The notes under the pieces: model-generated
What the model was told of the DNA's origin: nothing
What the model saw: only the letters and a program-made list of their open reading frames with translations
Databases searched by the model: none
Program-made: the position numbers and the translations under genes
Shown: positions 52,898 through 61,783 of the stretch, piece after piece
Layout: each line of letters opens with the position of its first letter
Numbering within the stretch: the stretch's first letter is position 1
Source of the DNA: CAZJHD01 sp964545855
GTDB lineage: Bacteria; Planctomycetota; UBA1135; JACQFD01
DNA length: 64,000 nucleotides
Direction: 5' to 3'
Assembly (NCBI GenBank): GCA_964545855.1
Contig: CAZJHD010000002.1
Span: 62,001 to 126,000, forward strand

Positions 52898-54373
52898 ATG
52901 CCCGAACCGAACCGCCCCTCCGACCGGCCGCCGGATGCGCCCCCGCAGGCGGCGTCGGCGGCGTCGGTCCTGATCCTCGACCCCGAACCCGGTTCGGGCC
53001 GCGACCTCGAGCGGGCGTTGCGCGCCGCGGGCTGCGAGGCGGGCTGGTTGCGCGACGTGAAGGCGTTCCTGCGGCGCATCTCCTCCGGAGGCATCGACGT
53101 CGCCATCGTCGACGAGGCGACCGCCGGCGAGCGGGCCCTCCTGGAGGAGATCGCGGCTCTCCCGGACGCACCGGCGATCGTCGTGGTCTCCGAGTTCGGC
53201 ACCGTCGAGGGCGCCGTCCGCGCCATGCGCGACGGAGCGAGCCACTACGCGTCGAAGCCCATCGAGAAGGAGGAGATCGAGCTCGCCGTGCGGAAGGCCG
53301 CGGGCCAGCGCCGGCTCCATCGCGAGAACCGGACGATGCGCGCGGAGCTGGAGAAGCGCGCCGAGCTCGGGTCCCTCGTCGTCCGCGACGCGCGGATGCG
53401 GGAGGTCTTCGCGCTCCTGGAGACGGCGAGCCAGACGCGCGCCACGATCCTCCTTCACGGCGAGAGCGGCACGGGCAAGTCGGTGATCGCGCGCGCGATC
53501 CACACCGCGTCCCCGCGCCGCACGGGGCCCTTCGTCGAGGTGAACTGCGGAGCGCTCCCGGAGCAGCTCCTCGAGAGCGAGCTCTTCGGTCACGCGCGCG
53601 GCGCCTTCACGGGCGCCGTCCGCGATCGCGCCGGCCGCTTCGAGGTCGCCTCCGGGGGCACGATCTTCCTCGACGAGATCGGCACCTCGTCGCCGAGCCT
53701 GCAGGTGCGCCTGCTGCGCGTCCTGCAGGAGCGCGTCGTGGAGCGCGTCGGCGAGGCCCAGACGCGGCCCGTCGACGTGCGCGTCGTGCTCGCCACGTAC
53801 GCGGACCTGGAGGAGGAGGTGCGCGCCGGGCGCTTCCGCGAGGACCTCTACTACCGGATCCACGTCGTCGCCGTGGAGATCCCTCCGCTCCGTGACCGGC
53901 CCGTCGACATCCCGGACCTCGCCGCGCACTTCCTGCGGAGCGCGAGCGCGGCCCTCGGAAGGCCCGTCCGCGCGATCGCTCCCGACGCCATGGCGCGTCT
54001 CGTGCGCCATCGCTGGCCCGGCAACGTGCGCGAGCTCGAGAACGCGATCGAGCACGCCGTGGCGATCGGCGCCGGCGACCGGGTCGAGTCGCGCGACCTG
54101 CCCCGGGCCGTCGGCGCCGCCGGGCAGGATTCCGCCGCGTCTCCTGGCGGCTCCGAGACCCCGGCGTCGGACGCCTCCGCCGAGCGGATCGACGACGTGC
54201 CCCTCGGGCGGCTGGAGGACATGCTCGCCGTCTGCGAGCGGCGCTTCCTCGAGAGGGCTCTCGCCTCGACGCACCAGAGCCGGACGAGGGCGGCGGAGCT
54301 CCTCGGGCTGCACCGCGCGACCCTCTACCAGCGGATGCGCCGCGTCGGGCTCGATCCGACGCAGCGTCCTTGA
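52898..54373 (+). CDS. sigma-54 response regulator with modified receiver
   Basis: 491 residues. The receiver (about 22-140) keeps D72 (AIVDEATAG), a Ser in VVVSEFG and K120 in SKPI, but the Mg-binding acidic pair reads LDPEP and the MPxxxG turn is lost. AAA+ is complete: Walker A GESGTGKS, GAFTGA at 235-240, FLDEIG, WPGNVRELENAI. Fis HTH: TRAAELLGLHRATLYQRMRR. Position resembles PrsR-type regulators of exosortase-linked EPS loci. Likely target: the divergent EPS operons. Confidence 0.9.
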   Translation: MPEPNRPSDRPPDAPPQAASAASVLILDPEPGSGRDLERALRAAGCEAGWLRDVKAFLRRISSGGIDVAIVDEATAGERALLEEIAALPDAPAIVVVSEFGTVEGAVRAMRDGASHYASKPIEKEEIELAVRKAAGQRRLHRENRTMRAELEKRAELGSLVVRDARMREVFALLETASQTRATILLHGESGTGKSVIARAIHTASPRRTGPFVEVNCGALPEQLLESELFGHARGAFTGAVRDRAGRFEVASGGTIFLDEIGTSSPSLQVRLLRVLQERVVERVGEAQTRPVDVRVVLATYADLEEEVRAGRFREDLYYRIHVVAVEIPPLRDRPVDIPDLAAHFLRSASAALGRPVRAIAPDAMARLVRHRWPGNVRELENAIEHAVAIGAGDRVESRDLPRAVGAAGQDSAASPGGSETPASDASAERIDDVPLGRLEDMLAVCERRFLERALASTHQSRTRAAELLGLHRATLYQRMRRVGLDPTQRP

Positions 54374-54408
54374 GCCCGCTCGATCGTCGGCGCAGACTCG
54401 GCCGTCCC

Positions 54409-57400
54409 ATGCGCAGGCTCCTCCTCGCGTCGGCCCTCCTCGCCGGAGCGGCGGGCATCGGCTGCCCTCACGGCGATGCCGTGCGTCTGGAGCAGGCCCG
54501 ATCGCTCTCCAGCGGGACGCGCGCCGATCTGTCGAGCGCCCAGCGGATCCTCACGGAGATCATCGACGACACGGAGAAGACGGAAGACCCGGCGCGCCTC
54601 GCCCTGCGCCGCGACGCGCTGATGCTCCGCGGGCAGACCTACCGCGGGCTCGGCATGTACGCCGCCGCCGAGGCCGACTTCCGCGTCGTCGTCGACGTCG
54701 TCGATCCGGGGAACCCCTACGCCTACGTCCAGCTGGCGACCGCGCTCGCCGAGCGCGGCGACGCGAGCCAGGGCGACCTCGATCGGTCGATCGACGCCGC
54801 CGTCGCGGCCCTCGCGTCCCTCGCGGACTATCCCCCCGCGATGCTCGCCGCCGGAAACTCGCACCTGCAGCGCGCGCGCTTCCGTCGCAGCGAGCTCGCG
54901 GCCGAGCTCCGGAGCACGGCGCTCGGCGGATCCCTCGCCGGCATCGCCGCCGGGCTCGACGAGGTGCTGGGCCTGCCGGAGTCGCATCCGCGCTCGATCG
55001 CGCTGCAGCGCGTGATCGACCGAGCCCTCGAGTTCCGGAGCGTCGACACGCGCGCCCGCGTGGCGGCGTCGATCGCGGCCGCGCGCAGCGACTTCCTGCG
55101 CGCCGGCGAGTTCCTCCTGAAGGGCCTCTCGCTGCACCACGAGGACCGCCTCGCCATGTGGCGTTTCCTCGAGCTCCTGACGGAGACGGGGCGCGTGGAC
55201 GAGGCCCTCGCGCTCGCCCGGACGGCGATGGACGTGCCGGTCTACCGGGAGCACCCCTACGTCGTCGACGCGGCGGCGCGGGCCATCGCGAGCGCCGGCG
55301 CACCCCGCGAGGCCATCGAGCTGCTCGGCGACTACGTCGAATCGGGGAGGTTCAACGTCCCGATGCCGATGAAGCTCCGGCTCCTGCGCACGGCCGCCTC
55401 CATGCGCGACGCGCAGGTCCTCGGATCGACCATCGACCGCGTCCGCAAGAAGCTCGGCCGCGATCACGACTCGCAGATGCTGTCTCGCGCGCTCGAGTAC
55501 TTCGACGGCCTCCTGCTCCACCTCCAGGGGAAGCCCGACGCGGAGGTCGCGGCGAAGCTGGGCGGCTTCGTCGCGCGGCAGGACCCGGAGACCGGCGAGT
55601 TCCTCCCGGAAGCGGCGCGGATCCTCGCACGCGCCCAGCAGAGACTCGGGAACGTCAACGAGGCTCTCTTCGCCTGCGACATCGGCGTGGGGAACGCGCC
55701 CCGCGACGCCGATCTGCTCGCTCTGCGCGCGAGCGTCCGGCTGGCCCTCGGGGGCGATCCCTCGAAGCTCTCGCCGGAGCTCCGGTCGGCGATCGACCCG
55801 CTCCGCATCGCCGAGGATCTCCGTCTCGCGCTGATCGTCGACCCGCGCGGCAGCGAGCGGTACCTCTACCTGCTCCGCGTGGCGGCCGAGCGCTACGTCG
55901 GCCGCTTCGGACAGACCCTGCAGGGCATCGAGGACGACGGACTCCTGCGCACGAGCGGCGTTCCGACGGGATACACCGAGAGCTGGCTCCACCTGACGTT
56001 CGCCCGCGACTACTTCGGCCGCAACCAATTCGCGGCGTCGGCGGCGAGCGCCCTGAGCGCGCTCTCGCGCGATGCAGACCTCCTGCCGGCTCTCGTCCTC
56101 GCGGGACTCTCGCGGGCGCGCCTCGGCGAGCGCAACGATGCGCGCCAGGCGTTCCTCCGCGCCTCCGAGGCCATCCCCAGCGATCCCGAGATCCTGCGCG
56201 CGATCGCGGAGTCGGGCGCGGCGCCTCCGGACATCGATCTCCGCCAGATCCTCGCGCGGCCGGAGGTGGAGGGCCGCGTCGTGCTGGCGCGGTCGCTCCT
56301 CGAGGAGGAGCGCCTCGCGGAGGCCGAGGAGATCCTCGTCGACCTCGCCCGCAGCGCCGACGCGACGTCCGACGCGCGGCTCCTCGCCGCGCGGCTCCTC
56401 GCGGCCGACGGGCGCGCCGACTTCGAGCCGCTCCTGGAGGGGCTTCCCCCCGGGACGCGGGCCGCGTCGGCGGCGATCCAGGTGCGCCTCGAGGCGGCCC
56501 TCGCGCGCGATGACGCGGCGGGAGCCGCCGAGCAGGCGGACCGGCTGCGCGCCGAGCCGGCGGGGATCGACGTCCCCCGTCTGTTCCGCGTGGTCGAGCG
56601 CGCGCGTCGCGAAGGGCGCGCGGCCGCCTCCGTCCCCGCCGCCCGCCTCCTCGCCGACCTCGGGAGCCAGTCGGGCCGTCTCGAGAAGTTCCACGTGCTC
56701 GGGCACACGCTCCTCGAGGCCGGGCAGTTCGACGAGGCGGTGCATGTCTTCGACCGACTCGTCGCCCTGCACAACCATCCGGACAACGCGATGTGGCTCG
56801 GCTACGCGCTCGTCCGCAAGGGCGACACGACGGGAGCCCACGAGGCGCTCCTCATCGCGCGCCGCGACTGGGGCGCGAATCCCCTCGACATGCGCCGCGC
56901 CTGCCTCGCCCAGCTCGCCGGCACGACGCCGCAGGCGGAGGAGCTCCTCGGAGTGCAGGACTCGCTGAAGATCGACGATCCCTTGAGCGTCGTGGCGGCC
57001 GCCGCGATCTCCATCGTCGGCTCGGGCAAGCCCCCGGACGCGACCCGCCTGCCCCGTGTCTCGCCCTGGGTCGACGCCGCCGTGCTCTTCGCCGGGGCCG
57101 GCTCCGAGCGCGCGCGCCTCGCGCTGCAGCTCGTGATCGCGCTCCGCACGCCGGGCGGCGCCCAAGAGGCCCTGACGGAGATCCGCGCGCTCCAGGGGAC
57201 CGAGGGCGCCGATCCGATCGGACTCTTCCTCGAAGGCGAGGCCCTCTCGCAGGTCGCGAGCCGCTCCGCCGAAGCGCTGCGCGCCTACACCAGCGCCGCG
57301 CGCGCGCTCCCCGATCTCGACGCCGCCTGGAGCCGAGCGTGGCAGGTCGCCCGCGATCGCGGCGACCTGGCGACTTCCCACGGCCTCGCGGAGGAATGGG

Positions 57401-58536
57401 CGGCGGCGCGGCCGGAGCAGCCGGAGTCGTTCCTCGCACGGTGGCTCGGAGAGGTGGAGCAGCACCTCGCGACGGGCGACGACCTGAAGGAGCAGCAGCG
57501 GCTCCTCGCCGAGGTGGTCCGGGCCCGCCCCGATCACTTCGAGTCGGTCTTCCTCCTGCTGCGCATCCGTCAGGCGATCGGCGACGTCGTGCCGTCGATC
57601 CAGGCGGCGCGCGAGACGGTGCGGCTCGCGGCGGCGAGTCCGACGCGCATGAAGCGCTGCGCCTCCGCCGTGGTGGCCGCCTACCGCGCGGGGCTCCCGG
57701 CCGCCGCCGCGGAGTCGCGCGAGGTGGCGACTCGCATCCAGCGCACCCTGCCGGACTCGACGCCCGCGGTCCTCCTCTCCGCCAGCGCCGATCTCGCGGA
57801 GCAGCGTCCGATCGCCGCGGCCGAGCTCGTGCTCGAGTTCCTCCGGGAGCCGCTGCGCACGGCGACGCTCGACACGGAGGACTGGCGCCGGCTCGGCGAC
57901 CTGCTCTGGGAGCGGGAGCCGACTGCCGCGGTCGAGGTGGCGCGCCTCGCCGTCTCCCAGCGTCCTTCCGACGAGGAGCGCTGGAACCTCTACGCGCGCA
58001 GGCTGCTCCAGCTCGGTCGCTCCGAGGAGGCGATCGTGACGCTCACCGCGTGGCACGCGATCGCACCTCGCCAGGCGGCGGCGGTGCTCGGCGAGGCGCT
58101 CGCGAATTCGGGCCGTCAGCCCGAGCGCGCGCTCGCGCTCCTCGGCGCGGACGTCGGCTCCGAGGCGGCCGAGGCGCCGACGGCGCGCACGCAGCGTTCC
58201 GCCGCGCGGGCGCTGCGTCTCCTCGATCGCGGCCAGGATGCGGTGTCCGCCCTCGCGCCCCTCCTGGAGTCGACCGCCGCGGAGCCGCTCCGGCCGGCGG
58301 ACGAAGTCGCGATCCGGGAGGAGATCGCCTGGTCGGAGGCGACCGTGGGAGAGCCCGACGCCCTGATGCGCGCACGCGCGAGCCTTCTCCGTGCCGCCGA
58401 GATCGCGGCGACGCCGCGCGACGCGAGCCGTCTCCAGGCCGCCGGCGCCCTCTGGGGCCAGATGAACCGGCTGCTGCGCGCCGCCTCCATGGCCGCCGCC
58501 GCTCCGCCGGCGAACGCCGGACCACAGCGGCGTTGA
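54409..58536 (+). CDS. giant TPR-repeat lipoprotein
   Basis: 1375 residues from ATG 54409 (a TTG at 54370 overlaps the regulator stop). Signal RRLLLASALLAGAAGIGC with Cys at residue 18; lipidation likely. The rest is helical repeats of about 34 residues (ALMLRGQTYRGLGMYAAAEADFRVVVDV; HVLGHTLLEAGQFDEAVHVFDRLVALHNHPDNAMWLGYALVRKGD), mostly TPRs with irregular spacers. It recalls the TPR lipoprotein PrsT of exosortase/EPS systems but is longer. It probably scaffolds export machinery in the periplasm. It converges on the deacetylase gene with 6 bp between. Confidence 0.87.
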   Translation: MRRLLLASALLAGAAGIGCPHGDAVRLEQARSLSSGTRADLSSAQRILTEIIDDTEKTEDPARLALRRDALMLRGQTYRGLGMYAAAEADFRVVVDVVDPGNPYAYVQLATALAERGDASQGDLDRSIDAAVAALASLADYPPAMLAAGNSHLQRARFRRSELAAELRSTALGGSLAGIAAGLDEVLGLPESHPRSIALQRVIDRALEFRSVDTRARVAASIAAARSDFLRAGEFLLKGLSLHHEDRLAMWRFLELLTETGRVDEALALARTAMDVPVYREHPYVVDAAARAIASAGAPREAIELLGDYVESGRFNVPMPMKLRLLRTAASMRDAQVLGSTIDRVRKKLGRDHDSQMLSRALEYFDGLLLHLQGKPDAEVAAKLGGFVARQDPETGEFLPEAARILARAQQRLGNVNEALFACDIGVGNAPRDADLLALRASVRLALGGDPSKLSPELRSAIDPLRIAEDLRLALIVDPRGSERYLYLLRVAAERYVGRFGQTLQGIEDDGLLRTSGVPTGYTESWLHLTFARDYFGRNQFAASAASALSALSRDADLLPALVLAGLSRARLGERNDARQAFLRASEAIPSDPEILRAIAESGAAPPDIDLRQILARPEVEGRVVLARSLLEEERLAEAEEILVDLARSADATSDARLLAARLLAADGRADFEPLLEGLPPGTRAASAAIQVRLEAALARDDAAGAAEQADRLRAEPAGIDVPRLFRVVERARREGRAAASVPAARLLADLGSQSGRLEKFHVLGHTLLEAGQFDEAVHVFDRLVALHNHPDNAMWLGYALVRKGDTTGAHEALLIARRDWGANPLDMRRACLAQLAGTTPQAEELLGVQDSLKIDDPLSVVAAAAISIVGSGKPPDATRLPRVSPWVDAAVLFAGAGSERARLALQLVIALRTPGGAQEALTEIRALQGTEGADPIGLFLEGEALSQVASRSAEALRAYTSAARALPDLDAAWSRAWQVARDRGDLATSHGLAEEWAAARPEQPESFLARWLGEVEQHLATGDDLKEQQRLLAEVVRARPDHFESVFLLLRIRQAIGDVVPSIQAARETVRLAAASPTRMKRCASAVVAAYRAGLPAAAAESREVATRIQRTLPDSTPAVLLSASADLAEQRPIAAAELVLEFLREPLRTATLDTEDWRRLGDLLWEREPTAAVEVARLAVSQRPSDEERWNLYARRLLQLGRSEEAIVTLTAWHAIAPRQAAAVLGEALANSGRQPERALALLGADVGSEAAEAPTARTQRSAARALRLLDRGQDAVSALAPLLESTAAEPLRPADEVAIREEIAWSEATVGEPDALMRARASLLRAAEIAATPRDASRLQAAGALWGQMNRLLRAASMAAAAPPANAGPQRR

Positions 58537-58542
58537 GGCCGC

Positions 58543-59412
58543 TCACGCGGGCCGCGCGTCGAGCGTGCCCGCGCCGAGGGCCGCTTCGATCGCCGCCCGC
58601 ATCGTCCCGAATCGGTGCCGCGCGAGGAGCCTCTCGAGACGCGGCTCCGTCCGCGCGAGATTCACGCGGTGGCGGAACGTGGCGAGCGCTCCCGCCGCCA
58701 CGCGCGGCTGCTCGGGGTCGAACTCCCACGGGTGGAGGTAGAGGGATCCCGCGAGACCTTCGCGGGCCGCCCGCCGGAACGCCCAGTCGGTGAACGCGAA
58801 GGGGAACAGCCGGAACCAGCCGCCGCCCCCCGCCGCGACGTTGCGGCCCAGGATGCGCGCCGTGAGCGGCGGGAACTCGACGATGCTCCGGCCGTCGGGA
58901 AGCGCCTCCACGCGCGCGTGGCGCGGCGCGTCCGGCACGCCGTAGGCGGGGTGGCGCACCGGGAAGATCGACGCGTCGTAGCGGTGCCCTTCCTCGGCGA
59001 GGACCGACAGCGCCCAGGGAGTGCGCGCCGTGATGGAGAACGTGGACGCGCGGAATCCGATCACCGGCACGCCGCCCGCCTCCTCGAGGATCCCCTTCGT
59101 GCGACGCACGTCCTCGCGGAAGCCCGCCTCCCCGAGGGCGTCGACGAACCGATGGTCGTAGCCGTGCGAGGCGAGCTCGTGTCCCGCGCCGACGATCCGG
59201 CGCACGAGCCCGCGGTGGCGCTCGGCGATCCAGCCGAGCGTGAAGAAGGTGGCCTTCGTCGCGCACCGGTCGAGGCAGGCGAGGATGCGCTCGGTGTTCG
59301 CCTCGACGCGCGACGCCTCGCCGTCCCAGGCGGAGCGCGGGATCACCCGGGCGAAGTTCGCCACCTGGAAGTGCTCCTCGACGTCGAAGCTGACGGCGTG
59401 CAGGACGGTCAT
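58543..59412 (-). CDS. XrtA-type polysaccharide deacetylase
   Basis: 289 residues. NodB-like motifs: SFDVEEHFQ (8-16), ELASHGYDH (HxxxH metal site), GFRASTFSI, ending with the DUF3473-type segment LYLHPWEFDPEQPRV. This combination matches deacetylases found beside exosortase A. It removes acetyl groups from a secreted polysaccharide. The ATG overlaps the stop of the GT4 gene upstream. No signal peptide, as typical for this subgroup. Confidence 0.9.
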   Translation of the reverse strand: MTVLHAVSFDVEEHFQVANFARVIPRSAWDGEASRVEANTERILACLDRCATKATFFTLGWIAERHRGLVRRIVGAGHELASHGYDHRFVDALGEAGFREDVRRTKGILEEAGGVPVIGFRASTFSITARTPWALSVLAEEGHRYDASIFPVRHPAYGVPDAPRHARVEALPDGRSIVEFPPLTARILGRNVAAGGGGWFRLFPFAFTDWAFRRAAREGLAGSLYLHPWEFDPEQPRVAAGALATFRHRVNLARTEPRLERLLARHRFGTMRAAIEAALGAGTLDARPA

Positions 59413-60563
59413 GGCCTCCGCAGAGTGTGCACTGCTTCCACGACGCGGCGCGCGTTCCCGTCCCACGTGAAGTCCCGCGCGCGCAGGAGCGCGAGTCCCG
59501 CCTCGCCGACGGCTGTCCGCGCCGCTCCGTCGCGCACGAGATCCTCCAGCACGGTGGCGAGGGCTCCGGCGTCGCCCGCGGGGAAGAACCGGGCGCTCCG
59601 CTCGTCGAGCACCTCCCGGAGGTTCGGCTGATCGACGACGACGCTCGCGACGGCCGTCGCGAGGTACTCGAAGAGCTTCAGGGGCGACGCATAGGGGTTG
59701 ATGGCCGTCACCAGGCCGACGTCGAAGAGCCTCACGAACTCCGCGATCTCGCCGTGGGACACCTTCCCGGTGAAGCGCACGGCGTCGACGATCCCGAGGG
59801 CACGCGCGCGACTCTCCAGTCCGGAGAGAGCGGGCCCCTCCCCCACGACGACGAGCACGGCGCCCGCGCGGTGGAGCCCGCGCGCCGCGATCGCCTCCAG
59901 CGCGAGGTCGAGCCGGTGCCAGTCGCGCACGAAGCCCGTGAAACCGATCACGATCCGCCCCTCGAGACCGAGGGCCGCGACGCGCTCCGGGGGCTTCGGT
60001 CCGGGCGCGAAGCGCGCGAGATCGACGCCGTTCGGCGTGAGGAGCACGCGGTCGCGCGGGACGCCGCAGGACACGGCCCAGTCGCGGAGCGCGCCGCTCA
60101 CGACGGCCACGCGGTCGGCGGCGCGCAGGACCCGCAGCTCCTTGCGCCGCGCGAGGGACGGGAACGAGAGCCCGCGCGTCCGCGCCACCTCGTCGACGAG
60201 GGGCGAGTTCACCTCGAGGACGTAGGGGATCCCCGTCTCGCGGGCGACGTCGGCACCGCAGGCCGTGGAGAGCGCGTAGCGCTCGTAGAGCACGTCCGGC
60301 CGGCGGGCCGCGACCGCGCGCCGCAGGGCGCGCCGTCCCACGGGGTCGTAGCCGTGCTCCAGGAGCTCGCGCAGGAAGGGCGGCGCCGCGTCGGCGATCG
60401 CTCCGGCGACGGAGCGCCGCGTGGCGGCTCCCGCGACACGTCGCCGGACGAGGGCCACCTCGTCGACCTCGTGACCGAGGCGCACGAAGGCGGCCTGCAG
60501 CTCGCGGATGTGCACGGCCTGGCCGTCGTCCGCCGCCGTGCGGTGGTGGTAGAGGATCCTCAT
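59409..60563 (-). CDS. GT4-like glycosyltransferase
   Basis: 384 residues, GT-B fold. N-terminal MRILYHHRTAADDGQAVHIRELQAAFVRLGHEV; C-terminal nucleotide-sugar site with IVIGFTGFVRDWHRLDLALEAI, FTGKVSHGEIAEFVRLFDVGLVTAINPYASPLKLFEYLAT (EX7E-like region). It should add a sugar to the growing repeat unit in the cytoplasm. Overlaps neighbours by 4 bp on both sides. Confidence 0.92.
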   Translation of the reverse strand: MRILYHHRTAADDGQAVHIRELQAAFVRLGHEVDEVALVRRRVAGAATRRSVAGAIADAAPPFLRELLEHGYDPVGRRALRRAVAARRPDVLYERYALSTACGADVARETGIPYVLEVNSPLVDEVARTRGLSFPSLARRKELRVLRAADRVAVVSGALRDWAVSCGVPRDRVLLTPNGVDLARFAPGPKPPERVAALGLEGRIVIGFTGFVRDWHRLDLALEAIAARGLHRAGAVLVVVGEGPALSGLESRARALGIVDAVRFTGKVSHGEIAEFVRLFDVGLVTAINPYASPLKLFEYLATAVASVVVDQPNLREVLDERSARFFPAGDAGALATVLEDLVRDGAARTAVGEAGLALLRARDFTWDGNARRVVEAVHTLRRP

Positions 60564-61783
60564 GGCGCCGGCGCCCCCGACGTCTCCGCCGCGCGGCGCA
60601 GCACGCCGTCGAGGCGGTCGAGGAGCGGCTCCCACCGGTGCGCTTCGGCCTGCGCCGACACCCGAGCACGATCGAAGGTGCGCGCGAGCGAGTGTCGCAG
60701 GGCCGACGCGAGCGCCGGCGCGTCGGGCGTCTCCGCGAGGTTTCCGACGGAATCGTCCACGATCTCGGGGATCCCACCCACGCGCGTCGCCACGACGGGA
60801 AGACCCGCCGCGACTGCCTCGACGACGACGTTCGGATAGCCCTCGGCGAAGGAAGGGAGGACGAATCGGTGGGCCGCCGCCATGAGGCCCGGGATGCGAT
60901 CGTGGGGCACCTCGCCCAGCAGGTGGAGCCGGTCCGGCAGGGCGAGAGCGCGCGCGTGTTCGACGAGCGCGGCGCGCTCGGGCCCCTCCCCCGCCAGCAC
61001 GAGGTGCAGGTCGGGATGCTCCGCACGCAGCGCCGCCATCGCGTCGAGCACGAGGTGGAATCCCTTCCCGCGCACGAGCCGGCCGACGCCGAGGAGCGCG
61101 CGTCCCGCGGCGAGGGGCGCGCCCGGAGCGGAGAGCGCGCCGCGGAAGGGCTCCACGTCGACACCGTTGCGGACGACGGTGATCGATGCGCGTGCGATGC
61201 CGAGGGATGCGAGGCGGTCGGCGAGCGCCTGCGACACGGCGACGACGGCCGCCGCGCGCGACGCCGCCTCGACGATGCGCCGTCGCGGGCCCGGCAGCGC
61301 GGCGATCACGTTCGCGTCGGAGCCGCGCGCGCTGAGGACGAAGGGAACGCCGAGGGACGCCGCGAGCGCGGCCGCCGCCACGCCGTCTGGATACAGGTAG
61401 TGGACGTCGAGCACGTCGATCGCGCGCTCCGCGTGCAACCGGCGGAGCACCGGCCCGCAGGCGCGCACCCAGGCGCCGGGCGCGAGCGCCATGCCGATGC
61501 GCGGAACGAGCAGCACGCGCGGATGGAGCACGGCCACGCCGCGGCGCGTCTCCGAAGGCGGCGTCCGCGCGAAGCGCGACCACGCGCCGAAACCGCGCCG
61601 CAGCGGGAACCAGGGCACGGGCGCGACGACGCGCAGGTCGCCGCCGCAGCGCTCGCGCCACCGCGTCATGCGCTGCTCCACGAAGAGGCCATGCCCCGGG
61701 CGGGCCTCGCTGGGGTAGAGGTTCGTCAGCGTGACGACGCGGAGCGGCGCGCGGCGCGCGCCCGCCTCCCGGGGGCCCGTCAC
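60560..61783 (-). CDS. GT4 glycosyltransferase
   Basis: 407 residues from GTG 61783, overlapping the amidotransferase stop. LRVVTLTNLYPSEARPGHGLFVEQRM, DVHYLYPDGVAAAALA, then LLGVGRLVRGKGFHLVLDAM, LLGEVPHDRIPGLMAAAHRFVLPSFAEGYPNVVVEAVAAGLPVVATRVGGIPEIV with the EX7E motif. Typical of exopolysaccharide repeat-unit assembly; the sugar is unknown. Confidence 0.93.
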   Translation of the reverse strand: MTGPREAGARRAPLRVVTLTNLYPSEARPGHGLFVEQRMTRWRERCGGDLRVVAPVPWFPLRRGFGAWSRFARTPPSETRRGVAVLHPRVLLVPRIGMALAPGAWVRACGPVLRRLHAERAIDVLDVHYLYPDGVAAAALAASLGVPFVLSARGSDANVIAALPGPRRRIVEAASRAAAVVAVSQALADRLASLGIARASITVVRNGVDVEPFRGALSAPGAPLAAGRALLGVGRLVRGKGFHLVLDAMAALRAEHPDLHLVLAGEGPERAALVEHARALALPDRLHLLGEVPHDRIPGLMAAAHRFVLPSFAEGYPNVVVEAVAAGLPVVATRVGGIPEIVDDSVGNLAETPDAPALASALRHSLARTFDRARVSAQAEAHRWEPLLDRLDGVLRRAAETSGAPAP

